A stretch of DNA of 64,000 bases from Dromiciops gliroides (GCF_019393635.1 NC_057862.1:242034941-242098940), one strand, 5' to 3'; shown: positions 1-12,009, counted from the first letter of the stretch. The notes: generated from the sequence alone by a model not told the origin. Program-made: numbers and translations.

Positions 1-305
1 AGTTGGGCTCTGTTCCTAGGGTGCAGGGGACACTGTCCCAACCTTCTTGCATTAGAGGCTAGGGGCTTGGCTATTGGTCCACTGCATGTGGGACTTGAGG
101 TCTCACCACTGGCCTGCTATACTGCTGTCCCATTATGTTGGGACCATGGGGCCTCCCACTGGCTTGCTGGGGTATGGCCTGCTATTGGCTTGCCTGGAAG
201 CTGCTTATACTAGAGTGTGCTCTCCTTTTACCTGAGTGAAACAGACCTTTCCTGCCAACCTTCTAAGTGGTCTTTGGCTGGAAAATTGTTTCACCCCATC
301 TTTTT
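1..305 (-). mobile_element. Possible L1 5'-UTR fragment, antisense
   Basis: The stretch resembles the reverse complement of the marsupial L1 5' leader, with its CTTTTACCTGAGTGAAACAG and CTGGAAAATTGTTTCACC phrases. It carries no real ORF and its left end is outside the window. The call is from pattern memory only. Confidence 0.4.
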
Positions 306-309
306 ATTG

Positions 310-530
310 GTTGCCTTTTCAGACATAACTCTTCTTCATCTACTTTCCAGTTTAGCCAAACAAGTTTATGTGTGCACGTATGTGTGCATGTGTTCCATCT
401 CTTATCTTTATGCCATTGCTGTCCTTCATACCTGGAATGCACTTCTTCCTCATTTCCACCTCTTAGAATACCAACTTTCTTCCTATGCTACTCCTCCAAC
501 TTGCATTCATATTATTGAGTCCCTGGAAGG
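310..530 (+). mobile_element. L2 LINE 3' fragment
   Basis: The phrase CATACCTGGAATGCACTTC followed by TTCCTCATTTCCACCTC is the worn 3' region of L2 in sense orientation. The 126-aa frame over it is a shadow. Confidence 0.55.
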
Positions 531-594
531 TGACTGCTTATTGCAAGTTCTAGAGCTAATCCTCACAGATATACTCTTTAAAAGTATAGCTCAC

Positions 595-1128
595 TAAGAA
601 CTGGAAATCAAAGGAATGCCCATCAATTGGGGAATGCCTAAACAAGCTGTGGTATATGATGGTGATAGAATATTATTGTGCTATAAGAAATAACAATCAG
701 GATGACTTCAGAGAGACCTGGAAAGACTTGTATGAACTTATGTATAGTAAAGTGAGCAGAACCAAGAGAACATTGTGCACAGAGACAGCAATATTATTTG
801 ATGATGAACTGTGAATGACTTTACTATTCTCAACAATACAATGATACAAGACAATCCCAAAGGACAATTGATGAAACATACTATCCACCTCCAAAAAAAG
901 AACTGATATTGATGGAACAGACTGAAGCATGCTATTTTTCACTCTTTCATTTTTTTCTTTTAATCAAGTTTTCTTGTACAAAATGAAAAATATGGTAATG
1001 TTTCACATAATAATCCATATATAACCCATATCTGATTGTTTGCCACCTCAGGGAGGGGAAAGGGGATGGAGAGAAAGAGGGATAAAAATTGGAACCCAAA
1101 ACTATAAATAAAAAAGTTTATTATTAAA
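595..1128 (+). mobile_element. L1 3' end, 5'-truncated, young
   Basis: It begins in the last part of ORF2 (CATCAATTGGGGAATG, coding PSIGE-like residues), runs through the marsupial L1 3' UTR and ends in an A-rich tail. AAAAGTATAGCTCAC at 580-594 is repeated at 1129-1143, a clean target-site duplication. Confidence 0.9.
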
Positions 1129-1314
1129 AAAAGTATAGCTCACAACCCCCCACTGAAATGGTTCCTACTAATAACCAACCAGTTGGTTATTATTATTTAT
1201 TAACAAAGGCATTTACTAAGACAGCAGAGTAAACACAGTAACTACAAAAATATCTTCCCATGTGAAGGCCAAATTTAATATATGGAGAGTTAATTGAGTG
1301 GCTCACTGTAATAT

Positions 1315-1919
1315 TGGGGTGCCAGAAATACTGAGGGACCTCTAGGTACAACGCTCCCTCCCCTCTGAACTGCCCTTTTTAGATATTTCTCCCAGGCCAA
1401 TAAGAAAGGAGCCTATCAGCCTCTCTTCTACAAATGAATCAGGTTTTATTAATGGGAATAAAATAAACAGTAAAGGTGAAATTAATAAAATCAAAGACAA
1501 GGGAATAGGGAAAAAGAAATACAGATAATCCCTCTAACTCTAACCTAAGTCTATACAATCTCTAAACTTGCTTCCAGTTCAGCTAATTCAAAAGAGCAGG
1601 GCTCCTATGTTAACTCACCACCTGGGGTCTGTAGCTTCAATGGAAAACAGCCAGGGCCCGCAGGAAAAAACTGCTAAGAAAGAACCTCTTTCTCATCTGA
1701 TCCTGCAGCTTGCCCCAACAGAAAAAAGGCAACTCCAGAAAGAGACTGAGCTCCCCTCAGCGAGCGCTCACTCTTCAAACTGCCTGTGGAGAGTGGTTTC
1801 TCCTGTTGACGTCAGCAGCATATGTCACTCAGGGCAGGCCAGGTGTGGCCTGTCCCAATCAGTTTGCCAAATTCCAATAATCTTACCACACCCATAAATC
1901 TGGGGTGCACTGTGCCACA
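1315..1919 (-). mobile_element. Solo LTR of an endogenous retrovirus, antisense
   Basis: The block is bounded by TG and CA. On the minus strand it starts TGTGGCACAGTGCACCCC and ends TCTGGCACCCCA, with an AATAAA-like signal on that strand. Flanks AATAT (1310-1314) and AATAC (1920-1924) look like a 5-bp duplication. No internal viral region is present. Similar A/T-rich sequence on both sides may belong to an older element. The family (class I or II type) is not certain. Confidence 0.65.
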
Positions 1920-2340
1920 AATACACATAGTATCTGTGAAAAAAAATGGGTTTAGGGTACAGTATTAGTGAGGGGCACACATATAAAAAATCTATGAGGC
2001 AACTCACAACTTCAGAAGCTGAAGACATTTATTTCCTCATGTAGTCTATTCTGCAGCTCAACTCTCTTGAGTTAATTGCCTGCTATCTTCTCTGCTGACA
2101 GGAGTCATCCTCACTGAGATTGCTTCCTCTATCAAGCAACAAGCTCTCTGCATCTGTATATATCTAAAGCGAATTTCTTTGCTCACTCAACTTGGCCTCA
2201 AAAACTCTTAAGCTGACTCTCCAGCTGCTGGATGGGGTGCCTTCTTATACGTTATTATAGGAAAACTCGTTAGCATGCCCTTTATACTCCTTTTTTATGC
2301 TTTATTGTGGAGTTGTAGGAAAGTTTCTTAACAACTCTTT
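1920..2340. other. Unassigned sequence between LTR and L2 piece
   Basis: No coding signal is seen. The antisense frame from 2028 runs into the LTR and has no recognisable domain. Confidence 0.3.
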
Positions 2341-2399
2341 TATATCTTCAAGGTTCAGCTCAAGCACCATTTCCTACATGAAGCTTTTTCTGATACCCT
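2340..2399 (+). mobile_element. L2 LINE short fragment
   Basis: CTTCAAGGTTCAGCTCAAGC and CATGAAGCTTTTTCTGAT match the sense L2 3' region. It may be the continuation of the L2 piece at 310-530 after later insertions. Confidence 0.5.
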
Positions 2400-2401
2400 G
2401 A

Positions 2402-2628
2402 TGGTTGCTTTTGTTGCTCAGTTATTTTCAGTCCTAACTCTTTATGACCTCATCCGAGATTTTCTTAGCAGAGATACTGGAGTGGTTTGCCATTTCTTTC
2501 TCCAGCTCATTTTACAGATGAGAAAACTGAGGCAAACAGGGTGAAGTAACTTGCCCAGGGTCACCCAGGAACATGAGTCTTCCTGACTCCAGGCCCATTA
2601 CTCTATCCACTGCACAATTTACCTGCCC
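2402..2628 (-). mobile_element. MAR1-type CORE-SINE, full length, antisense
   Basis: In reverse complement it has the tRNA-like head, the CORE segment (ACTTGCCCAGGGTCACCCAG on the plus strand) and the long 3' part with TTTCTTAGCAGAGATACTGG. That 3' part resembles BovB/RTE tails. Confidence 0.8.
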
Positions 2629-3421
2629 TTATGGGCTCTGGATTCCTATTTTTGGCTTCACTACAACCTGTTGCCTGATGAGATCATGTCATCTGATTCT
2701 TTACAACTTTAGTAACCCATCTCTAAAGCAGAAACAATCATACTCATCACTGTACAAAAGACTAGGCTCCAGAGATGAAGGCTTTTATGCAAATTCATCC
2801 CATTGTTATTCTGATTTGTCTATTCAGTTTGAAAAAAAAATCAACATTTTCAACTGAAAAAAAGAAAAAGAAAATTCCAGATGCACACTAGAGTGTTTTA
2901 GATAGTTTAGTTAAAACCCCCAAACTCTCCCTTACTTTCTCCTCTGCTTTGTCTATTGAATAATGTGACTAATTTTGGCTGGTTGTAGCATGATTCTGTC
3001 ATGGTTATATACAGAATGATTGAAGTACAAGGTACCAGACAAAGAGTCACCGCACAGCTTTAGATTATACAAATGAGGTTCTGAGCAGAAGAGAATTTTA
3101 GTGATTTTCTTGGAAGACATTATACTGTTCTGCACAGGAAACTTAACTAATTCCATATTTTCTACCCACTCTGAAATTCTGGCTGAAGAATACTAAAGGA
3201 TGATTCCCCATCTGTACTGGCAAAGAAGAACTTGTGGACTGGAGCTTCAATGACACATGGTACATTCAGGAGCAATGGAGGGCCAACCAGTTGCATTTCC
3301 TCACTCTCACCAATTATATTCCATGAAGAATACACCTGTAGGCCCACCATTAGGGATAAGCTATATTTGGAGGACAGTACGTCAAGATCCTAGTACCAGG
3401 ATAATAGGGGTTCATGTACTT

Positions 3422-3572
3422 TTTTTTTTTTTTTTTAGTGAGGCAATAGGGGTTAAGTGACTTGCCTAGGGTCACACAACTAGTAAGTGTTAAGTGTCTG
3501 AGGCCGGATTTGAACTCAGGTACTCCTGACTCCAGGGCCAGTGCTCTATCCACTGCGCCATCTAGCTGCCCC
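3422..3572 (-). mobile_element. WSINE1/MAR1-type SINE, short form with poly(A), antisense
   Basis: A poly-T run at 3420-3437 is followed by the reverse complement of the SINE body, ending CATCTAGCTGCCCC. Flanks CATGTACTT and CATATACTT look like a worn target-site duplication. Confidence 0.9.
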
Positions 3573-3593
3573 CCATATACTTCTATCAAAGGG

Positions 3594-3841
3594 TAGTTCA
3601 GTTGTTTTAGTCAGGACTGATTCTTTGTGACCCATTTGGGGTTTTCTTAGCAAAAATACTGGAGTGGTTTGTCATTTCCTTCCTTGGCACATTTTACAGA
3701 TGAGGAACTGAGGCAAACAAGGTTAAGTGACTTGCCCAGGATCACCTAGCTAGTAAGTGGCAGTCCAGATTTGAACTCGGGAAGACGAGTGTTCCTGACT
3801 CCAGGCCCAGAACTCTATCCATTGCACCACCTAGCTGACCT
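3594..3841 (-). mobile_element. MAR1-type CORE-SINE, full length, antisense
   Basis: It carries both the CORE segment and the longer RTE-like 3' part (GATTCTTTGTGACCCATTTG on the plus strand), ending CACCACCTAGCTGACC. Confidence 0.85.
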
Positions 3842-4224
3842 CTATTGCTGGGACAGGTCATTAAATTAATCTACCTATCTCTACATTATAATACTTTCCC
3901 TATACTTTGACAGATCTATGATCTCACTGAAGTGGGTACTGTTCACAATGGTGCAAATCATAATAAATATATATACCTCCTCATTTCCTCCTAAATTCCC
4001 TTATGGGGGGTCCACCCAGTATGCTGGAGACTGTCCTTTACATCCCTTGATATTACATCACTTTATACATGAGTGGTCCACCTCCCCTTTCCAATCATAC
4101 TTCTCACTAATTATGTATATCACTTCTCCTACCCAATACTTCATATATTGTAGCCAACTCAAGACTGCCAATGTGCCTTTTAGTTGCCCTTTGGGTAGTC
4201 TGAATCTTTATTCTTCAGAGATTA

Positions 4225-4590
4225 CTGTATCTCATGATGATAGATAGAAATATAGATAGAGAGAGGTAAGCTGGGTGGTCCAGTGGACAAAGCACCGGCC
4301 CCGGATTCAGGAGGACCTGAGTTCAAATCCAGCCTCAGACACTTGACACTTAATTAGCCCTGGGCAAGTCACTTAACCCTTATTGCCCCACCAAAAAAAA
4401 AGAAATATAGATAGAAGATAGATGACAGGGAGAGATGGGTAGCTAGATAGATGGAAGACTGATGGATTGATAGATGGGTAGATAGATGATAGAAAATACA
4501 AGACAACAGAAAGACAGATAATAGTCATGTAGATAGAAGACAAATACATAGATATATAGAAGATAGATCTTAGGGAGGTAGATTGGGAAA
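4225..4590 (+). repeat. Imperfect GATA/TAGA microsatellite, split by a SINE
   Basis: Irregular GATA, TAGA and GATG units cover the block on both sides of the SINE. Confidence 0.8.
4259..4400 (+). mobile_element. WSINE1/MAR1-type SINE, short form
   Basis: The body starts near AGCTGGGTGGTCCAGTGG and ends in an A-run. AGAAATATAGATAG before (4245-4258) and after (4401-4414) is its target-site duplication, taken from the GATA tract. Confidence 0.88.
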
Positions 4591-4599
4591 CCAGAAAAT

Positions 4600-6230
4600 G
4601 CTTTCAGTGATTTTAAACCCATTGATGCAAAGTTTAATGTCCTTGATTAAATTAAACAAATATGTATTAAGCATTATTTGCAATGTACAATGGATTCTTG
4701 TACAATGAGTACACAGTACAAAGCCCTGTGCTTAAAATCAATATTTTCCTGGTAAAATCATATGACTGGAAATCATGGAACACTGGGATATCACAAGGAA
4801 AAAAATTGTAGGTGAACCAAAGGAAAATGGAAAGATTCATAATGGTTGTAAATAAACTGTAGGATTTTATAAATGTAACCTTGATTTCCAAGACTCCCAG
4901 GAGGACAAGAGTAAAAAAATTATTAATACATATGTAAGCTAGGATATATGTGTGAGGTCCCAGAGTCCATAGGTTTCCATTTCCTTTGCTTCTTAGAGAG
5001 ACTTCCACCCAGACTTTTGGTAGAACTGAAGCTTGGAGAGGAAGAAGAAGCTGTTTTGTCACACCACGTTGGACAGGGCATGCTACTATAGCAGCCAGAA
5101 GCAGGGAAAAGTAGAAAAAGAACTGTGGTCACTTCGTGAAACTGTTCATGGATTTGGAACAGGATGGAGCAATCAGGGCAGGCAAGAGATGAAGAGTAGA
5201 TCAAAGTAAAGCAGCATCTGCCAATGTAGGAAAATCAGGCAGAATTCCAGTCCAGTTTCTTACCCTCCTGTATCCTCTGGAATGTTTGCTGAGGAAGCAC
5301 ATTAAATTTAAACCTGCTTAATTCTTATCTTTTCCATGATGTGGATAAGGAAACTTTCTTTTGTTAACTGTTAGATGATCTATGAATGTCTCATTTCATT
5401 ACAGTTGCAAATATGACTCACCAATCAAGCCTGGCTAGTGCTGGCACCATATCACATATGACCCACATTATAGGCCACTAGGCAAACCTTATCCTATGGA
5501 CCTGCAGTTTCTAAGGATCTCAGATAAAATGTCTGGATCCATGCCACAATAACACAATCTAGATCTAGTCAAAAGTCAAGTTAAAACAAAATTTCACATA
5601 TAAGCTCCCACAATGTTCTCTAGGTAAACCGTTAGGCACCATTATTCTAGGGAGGCAACATCTATAATAATCACATCAGATTCCTTACTTGTAGAGGACA
5701 CAGTAATTCAGCATAAAGCAGTACATAAGCACTTAACTATACAAAGGTTATCTCAAAGAAACTGGTCTGACTTTTAATGGAAACATACCAGAAAACCAAC
5801 TGTTAAACTATAGTGTTAGAACAAAAATTCTTATTTTTCTTTGGTGGGCCTTTATAATACCAGGTCATCTAAGAGTGCTAGATGAGACCCTCCTTGATGG
5901 TCCCCTAAAAATGAATGACATCCCAAATATACTCCAGACATCCTGTCACAATGTATTGCTCTCTGTGGGACTGCTCTTTAACCTACATTGATAGGTTGGG
6001 TTTTCAAAGTGTTTGTGTGTTTGTGGGGGGTGAGGACCAGATAATGTCAAGGTGAGGGGTGAGATTGACTGTGCCCAGGATCAAGGTACCCTTTGGAGTT
6101 CACACTTTTAATATCCTGGGGTTTTTTATGTGGTGAGAGAGGTGTTCACAATGATCAGTGAAATATCTCTTTACAGTCTTACTGTGAATTACTGAAAATG
6201 TTCATTTTTTAAATTTCAAGAATGACTAGG
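4600..6230. other. Unassigned AT-rich region
   Basis: A weak antisense L2-like tail may lie near 4640-4690 (AAATATGTATTAAGCATT). The rest, especially 5220-6100, matches no element I recognise. The antisense frames at 4667-5204 have no domain and poor composition for coding. Confidence 0.3.
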
Positions 6231-6234
6231 GGAA

Positions 6235-6465
6235 AAAATCTCTTCTATTTTTTAATAAGTACCAAAATTGTTTTGATGATAACTACTTTGTAGTATAGTT
6301 TGAGATCTGGTCCTGCTAAACTCCCTTCCTTCTATTATTTCATTATTTCCTTTGTGGTCCTTTCTCTTTCATTTCATCTGATGAATTTTGGTTTTTGTCT
6401 GGTTCTATAAAGTAAGGAAACATTGGTAGTTTGATTAGTATAGCTAATATGTTATATGAATGTTA
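6235..6465 (-). mobile_element. L1 ORF2-region fragment, antisense
   Basis: TTGTAGTATAGTTTGAGATC followed by the CTGATGAATTTTGGTTTTTG phrase is the classic reverse complement of the L1 ORF2 C-terminal half. Confidence 0.65.
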
Positions 6466-6845
6466 TTAATTTAGTTGTTACTGTAATTTTAATTAAATGA
6501 GCCCAGTCCATTCATAAGCAATTAATTCTTCCCTAATTAAGTCATTCTTTATTACTGTAAAGAATGTTTAGCAATTGTACTCATATGATTCCTCTGTCTG
6601 TCTCAGTAAGGAGACTAACAGATATTTTATATTTTGTAATCTAGAGAAAATGAAAAAAACATTATCTAGCCCACATTGTTGAGACAAGCACAAGAAACGG
6701 AAGTGTCTGAACAATGAGCTTTCCCCAGGGAATCTTCAAACTTGATGGTGCTGCCTGCCACAAATCAGCCCAATGTGATAATTGGGAAAAATAAAAGCAA
6801 AGAGAGGGATTTATAATCTAGTCATCATTCCCCTAGATTGACCAA

Positions 6846-6905
6846 ATATCTATTTATCTGTCTATCTACATACATATGCATGTGTGTGTATGTGTGTGTA
6901 TATGT
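6846..6905 (+). repeat. TATC/TGTG microsatellite
   Basis: Units of CTAT, then ACATA, then GTGTGTAT follow each other over about 60 bases. Confidence 0.75.
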
Positions 6906-7114
6906 GTCTATTCTTGGCAAACCCAAAAGCCATAGGCAGAAGGGAGATAGAGGAACAGGACTGTGCTGGAGTAAGCTGGGTTCTTCTACCCCATTGTTCC
7001 CTTCTAGTGCCTGAGCCTTACTGTGCACATATCTGATATGGTTCTAGACTAAGCCGTGTATACTCTATACTTGAAAATGGTATATTGCACAACTTACACA
7101 TAGAAAGCAGTATA

Positions 7115-7245
7115 GATTGGCAGCCTGAGAAAAGGTATAAAGAGGTATTGAATTTGAATTCTCATTCTATTATAAAGATTTGTTTGACCTTGAATAAATC
7201 CCATAACCTATCTAGACCCTGATCTGTAAAGCAAGGTGACTAAAA
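7115..7245 (+). mobile_element. MIR SINE fragment
   Basis: GCCTGAGAAAAGGTAT, TTTGACCTTGAATAAATCCC and ATCTGTAAAGCAAGGTGA lie in the order of MIR head, CORE and 3' part. Confidence 0.55.
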
Positions 7246-7971
7246 AGTAACATTGGGGAGGCATTTACTCACACTATGCAGAGCTTAATTCAAACAAGAT
7301 CTTGACTTGAAAGAAATGGAACCAATAATCTGGAAAACAAACAAACAAGCAAAAGACCCTGCAACACATTGAGGGATGCCAGACCTTTTATTTTCTCTGA
7401 AGTCTAATATGCATGTTCTTATATAAGCATGCTCTATAAGGAAGAAATGAAAGAAACCATTTTTAAATGGGTTTCTCGAAGGAAACTCATATACGTGATA
7501 AAATATAAATTAAAAAAAATTTTAAATGCAAGGCAGGAAACATTTATTAAAAGTATGAAGAGCAGGTAAAATTAGTAGGAGAGAATGACAGGGATCAGGG
7601 TTACCAAGCAACCAGCCTCCAGAAAAGAGTAATGAAAGGAGAATGGGGATGGAATCATCCAATCATCATGCAGCCTGGGCAATTAGGTGTCTGAGCAGGA
7701 GATGAAGTGAACATGTTCCCAATCAATGCATGGAGGTTTAGCGAACCCAATCCAATGAGTTAGCAGAGAGAGTGGGCCTATTTGATTACAGAGATGTTCT
7801 CAACACCTCCAAAAATTATAAACTCAAAAACCATCAGCAACACCTGGAAGTTATTCACACAGAAAGAATAAGCTACAAGAAAAGAAAGCTCAATTTTATT
7901 CTCCCTCTCTCCTCTTTCCTCTCTCTTCCTTCCACTTCTCCTTCCTCTGATACTGTTGCTGATGGTTTGAT

Positions 7972-8360
7972 TTTTTTTTAATTTAGTAAATAGTATTTTA
8001 TTTTTTCCAGTTACATGTAAAGATAGTTTTCAAAATTCATTTTAATAAGATTTGAGTTTCAAAATTTTCTCTCTCCCTTCCTCTCATCTCCTCTCCCCAA
8101 GACGGCAAGCAATCTGATATAGATTACATGTACAATCATGTTAAATATATTTCTACATTAGTCATATTATGAAAGAAGAAATAGAACAAAAGGGAAAAAC
8201 CACAAAAACAACAAAAAAAAGTGAAAATAGTATGATTCAATCGGCATTCAGACTCCAAAGTTCTTTCTGTGGATGTGGAGAGCATTTTCCGTAATGAGTC
8301 TTTTGGAATTGTCTTGGATTTCTTGTTCAGCCATGGCAGTGGAGCTAGATATGTCTGTTT
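7972..8360 (-). mobile_element. L1 3' end, antisense
   Basis: A poly-T start is followed by the reverse complement of the marsupial L1 3' UTR (TTCCAGTTACATGTAAAGAT; GCAAGCAATCTGATATAG; GTGGAGAGCATTTTCCGTAA). Confidence 0.8.
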
Positions 8361-8484
8361 TATTTTTTCCCCAGTAAATTATTTTCTGTGAATTTTTAAG
8401 TATATAAACTCATCCATTCAATAAATGTTTATTGAGAAGCAGATATGAGAGAGGCAAGATGTCAAAGGTTATCAACTGTCTGAC

Positions 8485-8668
8485 TCGGCAGCAAGAAATC
8501 CTAGAATCAAATCTCATCCTTGATATTTATTAGCTCTATGACTATGAGCAATATACTTAACCTCGCTGAAGGTTTTTCTGTTTTAAAAAATGGTGCATAC
8601 CTCCCAGGACTGCAGTGAGGATCAAATGATGTAAGGCTTTTAATAAATGTGCAAAGCAGGTTCTGTTT
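8485..8668 (+). mobile_element. MIR SINE
   Basis: GGCAGCAAGAAATCCTAGAA, then the CORE-like CTATGACTATGAGCAATATA, then GCAGTGAGGATCAAATGATG are in MIR order and worn. Confidence 0.6.
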
Positions 8669-8943
8669 GGAAATAAAAGAAGTCTCTGACTTTAAGCAGC
8701 TTAAAAATATTATCAGGGATATAAGACATACCCACATGGCCCTTCTGAAAAAGAATCTAAAGCAAATAAGTGCCAAAGGAGAGGTGACCTAGACAACAAG
8801 TACAGCAGAAGTGGTTATATAGAGAATGAGGATTGGCCATCATTATCCCCACTGAGGAAATAGGATCAAGCTATTACTTGTAAGATTTAGGAAAGACTTA
8901 AATTTAATTTCCTGATGGTAGGACCTATTAGACACAGTAACTG

Positions 8944-9106
8944 TTTTTTTTTTTTTCGTTTTTTTTTTTTGCGGGGCAATGGGGGTTAAGTGACTTGCCC
9001 AGGGTCACACAGCTAGTAAGTGTCAAGTGTCTGAGGCCGGATTTGAACTCAGGTACTCCTGGATCCAGGGCCGGTGCTTTTACCACTGCACCACCTAGCC
9101 GCCCCC
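8944..9106 (-). mobile_element. WSINE1/MAR1-type SINE, short form, antisense
   Basis: Two poly-T runs lead into the reverse-complement body, ending CACCTAGCCGCCCC. ACAGTAACTG at 8934-8943 and 9107-9116 is a perfect duplication. It splits the left arm of the inverted repeat. Confidence 0.93.
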
Positions 9107-9470
9107 ACAGTAACTGGTTTTTAAGAACATCCACAGATTCTCTTTCTCTGGGAGCCCTTTAAAACAGGATAAGTTTCTCATATGATTAGAATGATGGGGT
9201 GTGCAAAATGGTAGACCTGTTAGGATACCCCTGGAATATTCCTGCTTTTGATGTGTGTATACATCCCCTGCATATATACATACATGTGTGGATATACATA
9301 CATACATGCATGCATATGTCTATATTGTCAGAGAAACATGCATCTAGGCAATTCTTCCAAGGAAGGCAGAACTCTGCTGTTCTTTGTGGCAATTGTAGCA
9401 AAAGAATTGATAATACCTTTATCTATGTCAATATCTAGATAGATACAGTCTTCTGGGAGTCCATCGACTC

Positions 9471-9617
9471 TTTTTTTTTTTGTGAGGCAATTGGGGTTAA
9501 GTTGCTTGCCTAGGATAACACAGCTAGTAAGTGTCAAGTGTCTGAGGCCAGATTTTGAACTCAGGTCCTCCTGACTCCAGGGCCAGTGCTCTATCTATTG
9601 TGCCACCTAGCTGCCCC
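9471..9617 (-). mobile_element. WSINE1/MAR1-type SINE, short form, antisense
   Basis: Poly-T at 9471-9481 is followed by the reverse-complement body, ending CCACCTAGCTGCCCC. Flanks TCCATCGACT and TCCATTGCTT suggest a worn duplication. Confidence 0.9.
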
Positions 9618-9675
9618 TCCATTGCTTCTTAAAAACCAATTCTCATGTCTAATAGGTCCTATCATCAGGAAATTA

Positions 9676-9785
9676 AACACATACATACACATATATACAC
9701 ACATACATATATAATACATAGGATAACAGAGAAACATGCACATATATATATATAAATATATACATATATATATAATATTGGAACA
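9676..9785 (+). repeat. ACAT/ATAT microsatellite
   Basis: ACATACATACACATATAT-type units run with little interruption. Frames reading IYIYKYIHIYI arise from it. Confidence 0.8.
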
Positions 9786-9789
9786 TATG

Positions 9790-10770
9790 TATAAGTATTA
9801 TTATCCTCTGAGCCCAATCCCTAAATCATGCCTAGAGGACCAAGATGCAACTTCCCATGTGGAAGAGGCTGGGGATCTTCCTTGCAGGAGAGTCATAATC
9901 AAGTATAAAGGAAGTGCCTTGGAGAGATCTGGAACACATGCAGACATCCCATAATTGTTTCTGGTCTTCTAACCATGTGTTATGGAGGGGCCATTTGGAT
10001 TGATTAGTGGGACATTCAAAAGGCTCTAGCTGAGCAGAGCTTCAGTCTCTCTTTCTGGGTTTGGCCTCTCCTCTTAGTGTGATTTCTTCTTGGCTGATGG
10101 CATCCAGTGAGAGACAGTGCTGAAAGGGGACAGGCCTATGGCCATCTCTCTCCAAGGCTGACATGTGGCCCATGAAAACAAACCTCGTTTTATTGCTACA
10201 GCATTTGTTATTATACTTTAGGTGAACGAGATTAATCTGGAAGCTACAATGTCAAGAGATTCAAAAGATTAGGTAAGCAAGCCACCTGAGGTCCAGTGGG
10301 AGGTTAGCCCATGACAGCTTTTGTAGCCAGTCTACTTTTGAGGCCTCAAGGAGTGGTCCTCAGGACCTGGCTCAGTGGTAGTTGAGACTGGATTCAGCCA
10401 GCAGCAATGCCACATTTGGACATGAATTTGGTTGGACCCATGCTATGTAAAAAACTGCATTGTTTTGGCCCACTCAGACATTGATGTGGGTTCAGAGGAG
10501 AATATGCCTCCTTCAATACTGTGGAAAAGTGACTATACTTCTATTTTTGTTACAGCTAAGTATATATTCTATTGTAAAAGTTTGATGTTAATTAGTTTAA
10601 TGAAACTGGAGTGCCAATAATTGATGGTTAATAGTGTGGGGGAACATACTTGGAATGGCTGTTCAACTAATAGCAGTAGAGAAATGACACCTCCAATCCA
10701 TCGGGGAAATATAGCCAACTTCACTGGAAGAGTAAAGTTCCAGAAGGAACTTACTACATATATGAGAAAC
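9790..10770. other. Unassigned region
   Basis: No gene or clear repeat is seen. Frames at 10432-10815 have no recognisable domain. Confidence 0.3.
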
Positions 10771-10774
10771 CAAT

Positions 10775-11290
10775 CCAAATATATAAGAATGATAGCTATT
10801 CCCCAATACAGTTAAAGAATATGAATAGGTAGTTCTCAAAGGATGAAATCCAAGTTATCAATAGCCTTATGAAAAAATGTTCCAAATCATGAATTAGAAA
10901 AATGAAAATTAAGATAACTTAGAGATTCTACGTCCCAGGCATTGGGATAGCATCCTGGAGCATCAAGGAAAATTCTTTTTTTTTTCTTACAGGAAGACAG
11001 ATCCATGGGTGCACTGATGATAGAGCTGTGAATTCCTCAAGCCATTCTGGAAAAGAATTTGGAACTAAACTCCAATTTCTGCCCCAACTATTATTAAACT
11101 GCTTACTCTTTAATACCAGTGGTAGGCCTATACCACAAAGAGCATTTTTTGTTGCAACAATGAACAAAATTCGTTTTGCTTACCTATGCATATTTGTTAT
11201 ATATTTTTTCTATATCTTTCCTCAATGAGAGGAGGTGGGAGGGAAAGAAAAATAATTTTGTTAATTGAAATGAACAATTTCAGTCGAATG
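10775..11290 (+). mobile_element. Old L1 ORF2-to-3' UTR fragments
   Basis: GCTATTCCCCAATACAGTTA, AAGCCATTCTGGAAAAGAAT and TTCGTTTTGCTTACCTATGC are worn L1 ORF2 and tail phrases in sense order, with short unrelated pieces between. Confidence 0.6.
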
Positions 11291-11334
11291 TTAATGTTCA
11301 ATTAAATGTTAAGTTAGTAGCCAAAAAACCCCAA

Positions 11335-11770
11335 GAACCTAGAAACAAAGACAGTGCCCATCAGTTGGGGAATACTGCACAAATACTGCAATATTATGGC
11401 TTTATAAGAAATGACAAAAAGAATTCAGGATTCAGGTAATCTTGGGAAGACTCATATGAACAGATGTAAAGTTACATGAACAGAACCAGGAAAATAATTT
11501 ATGCAGTGGCAACAACATTGTGAAAAAACAACTTGGAATAACTTAAGAATTTGATCAGCACTATGACCAACAATGACTCCAATAAAGCATGATGCAGGGT
11601 TGTTGAACTCAAGGTTATAGAATTAGACATGCATTTTTGGACACAGCAAATGTGTGGTTTTGTTTTATTTATACTTATTTGTTACAAGGATTGTGGTTTG
11701 TTTGTTTTTTTCTTTTGGAGGAGAGGGTCTGGGAAGAAGAGAGGACTAGCCAAAGGGGGGGAAAAAGTAT
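11335..11770 (+). mobile_element. Old L1 3' end
   Basis: CCCATCAGTTGGGGAATACT begins an ORF2-terminal piece that continues through GAACAGAACCAGGAAAAT to a tail with TACTTATTTGTTACAAGG. Confidence 0.65.
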
Positions 11771-11872
11771 CATGGAAGCATATTTAAATGCACATTAGAG
11801 AACAGAAGGAAAATCAGAAGGAATCACACAGACAGCATGATAAATTTGAAAGTAAAATGTTGCAATCATATT

Positions 11873-12005
11873 ATATACACACATGTATATGTACATACAC
11901 ATTCATATACACATACTGTATAGTATGTATGTGATATAGTGATATGGCGTGTGTGTTGTCATAGATAGATAAACAAATATACATATATGTATGCAATCTA
12001 TCTAT
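11873..12005 (+). repeat. ACAT/ATGT low-complexity tract
   Basis: Alternating ACACAT, GTATAT and GATA units fill the block. Confidence 0.65.
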
Positions 12006-12009
12006 ATGG

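Larger units (their letters stand above)
8903..9674. repeat. Imperfect 52-bp inverted repeat enclosing about 450 bp, split by two SINEs
   Basis: The left arm is TTTAATTTCCTGATG followed by TAGGACCTATTAGACA (8903-8943) and, after a SINE, TGGTTTTTAAGAA (to 9127). The right arm at about 9624-9674 is its reverse complement with roughly six mismatches. The arms face inward, as in a DNA transposon or fold-back element. The interior has no coding sequence and no family I recognise. No clear target-site duplication is seen outside the arms. Confidence 0.7.
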
